34,037 nt of DNA from Myxococcus sp. (lineage in GTDB: Bacteria; Myxococcota; Myxococcia; Myxococcales; Myxococcaceae): positions 1 to 34,037 of the forward strand of contig JACSRE010000209.1 in assembly GCA_014879945.1 (NCBI GenBank). Direction: 5' to 3'. Position numbers and translations under genes: made by a program. The first letter of the stretch is position 1, and each line of letters begins with the position of its first letter. The notes under the pieces were generated by a model, which did not search any database, had not been told where the DNA came from, and worked only from the letters and a program-made list of their open reading frames with translations. This document shows, in pieces, positions 34,001-34,037 of the stretch.

Positions 34001-34037
34001 CTGTCTCTTATACACATCTGACGCTGCCGACGACGGA
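34001..34037 (-). other. Nextera read-1 adapter read-through (artefact)
   Basis: CTGTCTCTTATACACATCT (34001-34019) is the mosaic-end complement, followed by GACGCTGCCGACGA, the rest of the reverse complement of the Nextera read-1 adapter. The last four bases (CGGA) are probably the start of an index. In frame with the TPR gene it encodes LSLIHI, which is not part of the protein. Confidence 0.97.

Overview
This is a compact, GC-rich contig (roughly 70 % GC by eye) with almost every third codon position G or C. It carries 31 protein-coding genes, both terminal ones truncated, and I see no rRNA, tRNA, CRISPR array or insertion sequence. No gap between genes exceeds about 165 bases, so no stretch over 300 bases is gene-free. 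The base composition, the many GTG starts, and the gene set (transglutaminase-elicitor-like protein, alginate-export-type porin, TPR proteins, DUF4124-SLT lysozyme-like protein) fit a member of the Myxococcota. That assignment is inference; no rRNA is present to confirm it.

Both ends are library-construction sequence, not genome. Bases 1-19 are the Tn5 mosaic end used in Nextera libraries, and 34001-34037 is the reverse complement of a Nextera read-1 adapter. A 16-base inverted repeat at 20-57 follows the left adapter and may be a fold-back artefact.

Layout. 40-7140: truncated unknown gene, then surE and eno (minus strand, coupled), a metallophosphoesterase, an alginate-export-like porin and a transglutaminase-like protein. 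7287-14959: an ADP-ribosylglycohydrolase homologue with altered metal ligands, two tandem UspA proteins, a TPMT-like methyltransferase, a YbiT-type ABC-F ATPase, two GNAT acetyltransferases, an orphan DNA methyltransferase coupled to a HAD phosphatase, and an RluA-family pseudouridine synthase. 14981-19276: a coiled-coil protein of unknown function, the helicase HrpB, and a secreted protein with an EreA/ChaN-like GExH pattern.

19413-27101 is the most coherent functional block. A FecA-like TonB-dependent receptor (minus) diverges from a five-gene operon (plus): thioredoxin-like protein, a metallo-beta-lactamase-fold protein resembling the C-terminal part of CMP-sialic acid hydroxylase but lacking its Rieske domain, a periplasmic binding lipoprotein, a double permease and an ATPase. 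The AT-richer divergent promoter holds a Fur-box-like palindrome. The block may be an iron-responsive uptake locus, although the binding protein lacks the tyrosine pair of classical ferric-binding proteins.

27148-34000: an M61 aminopeptidase with PDZ domain coupled to slyX; a minus-strand chain nadB - LOG-family hydrolase - M50 protease with TPR-like tail, all with overlapping ends; then a secreted lytic transglycosylase that probably starts at CTG, and a truncated TPR protein. Several convergent gene pairs finish almost back to back, with inverted repeats spanning both stop codons.
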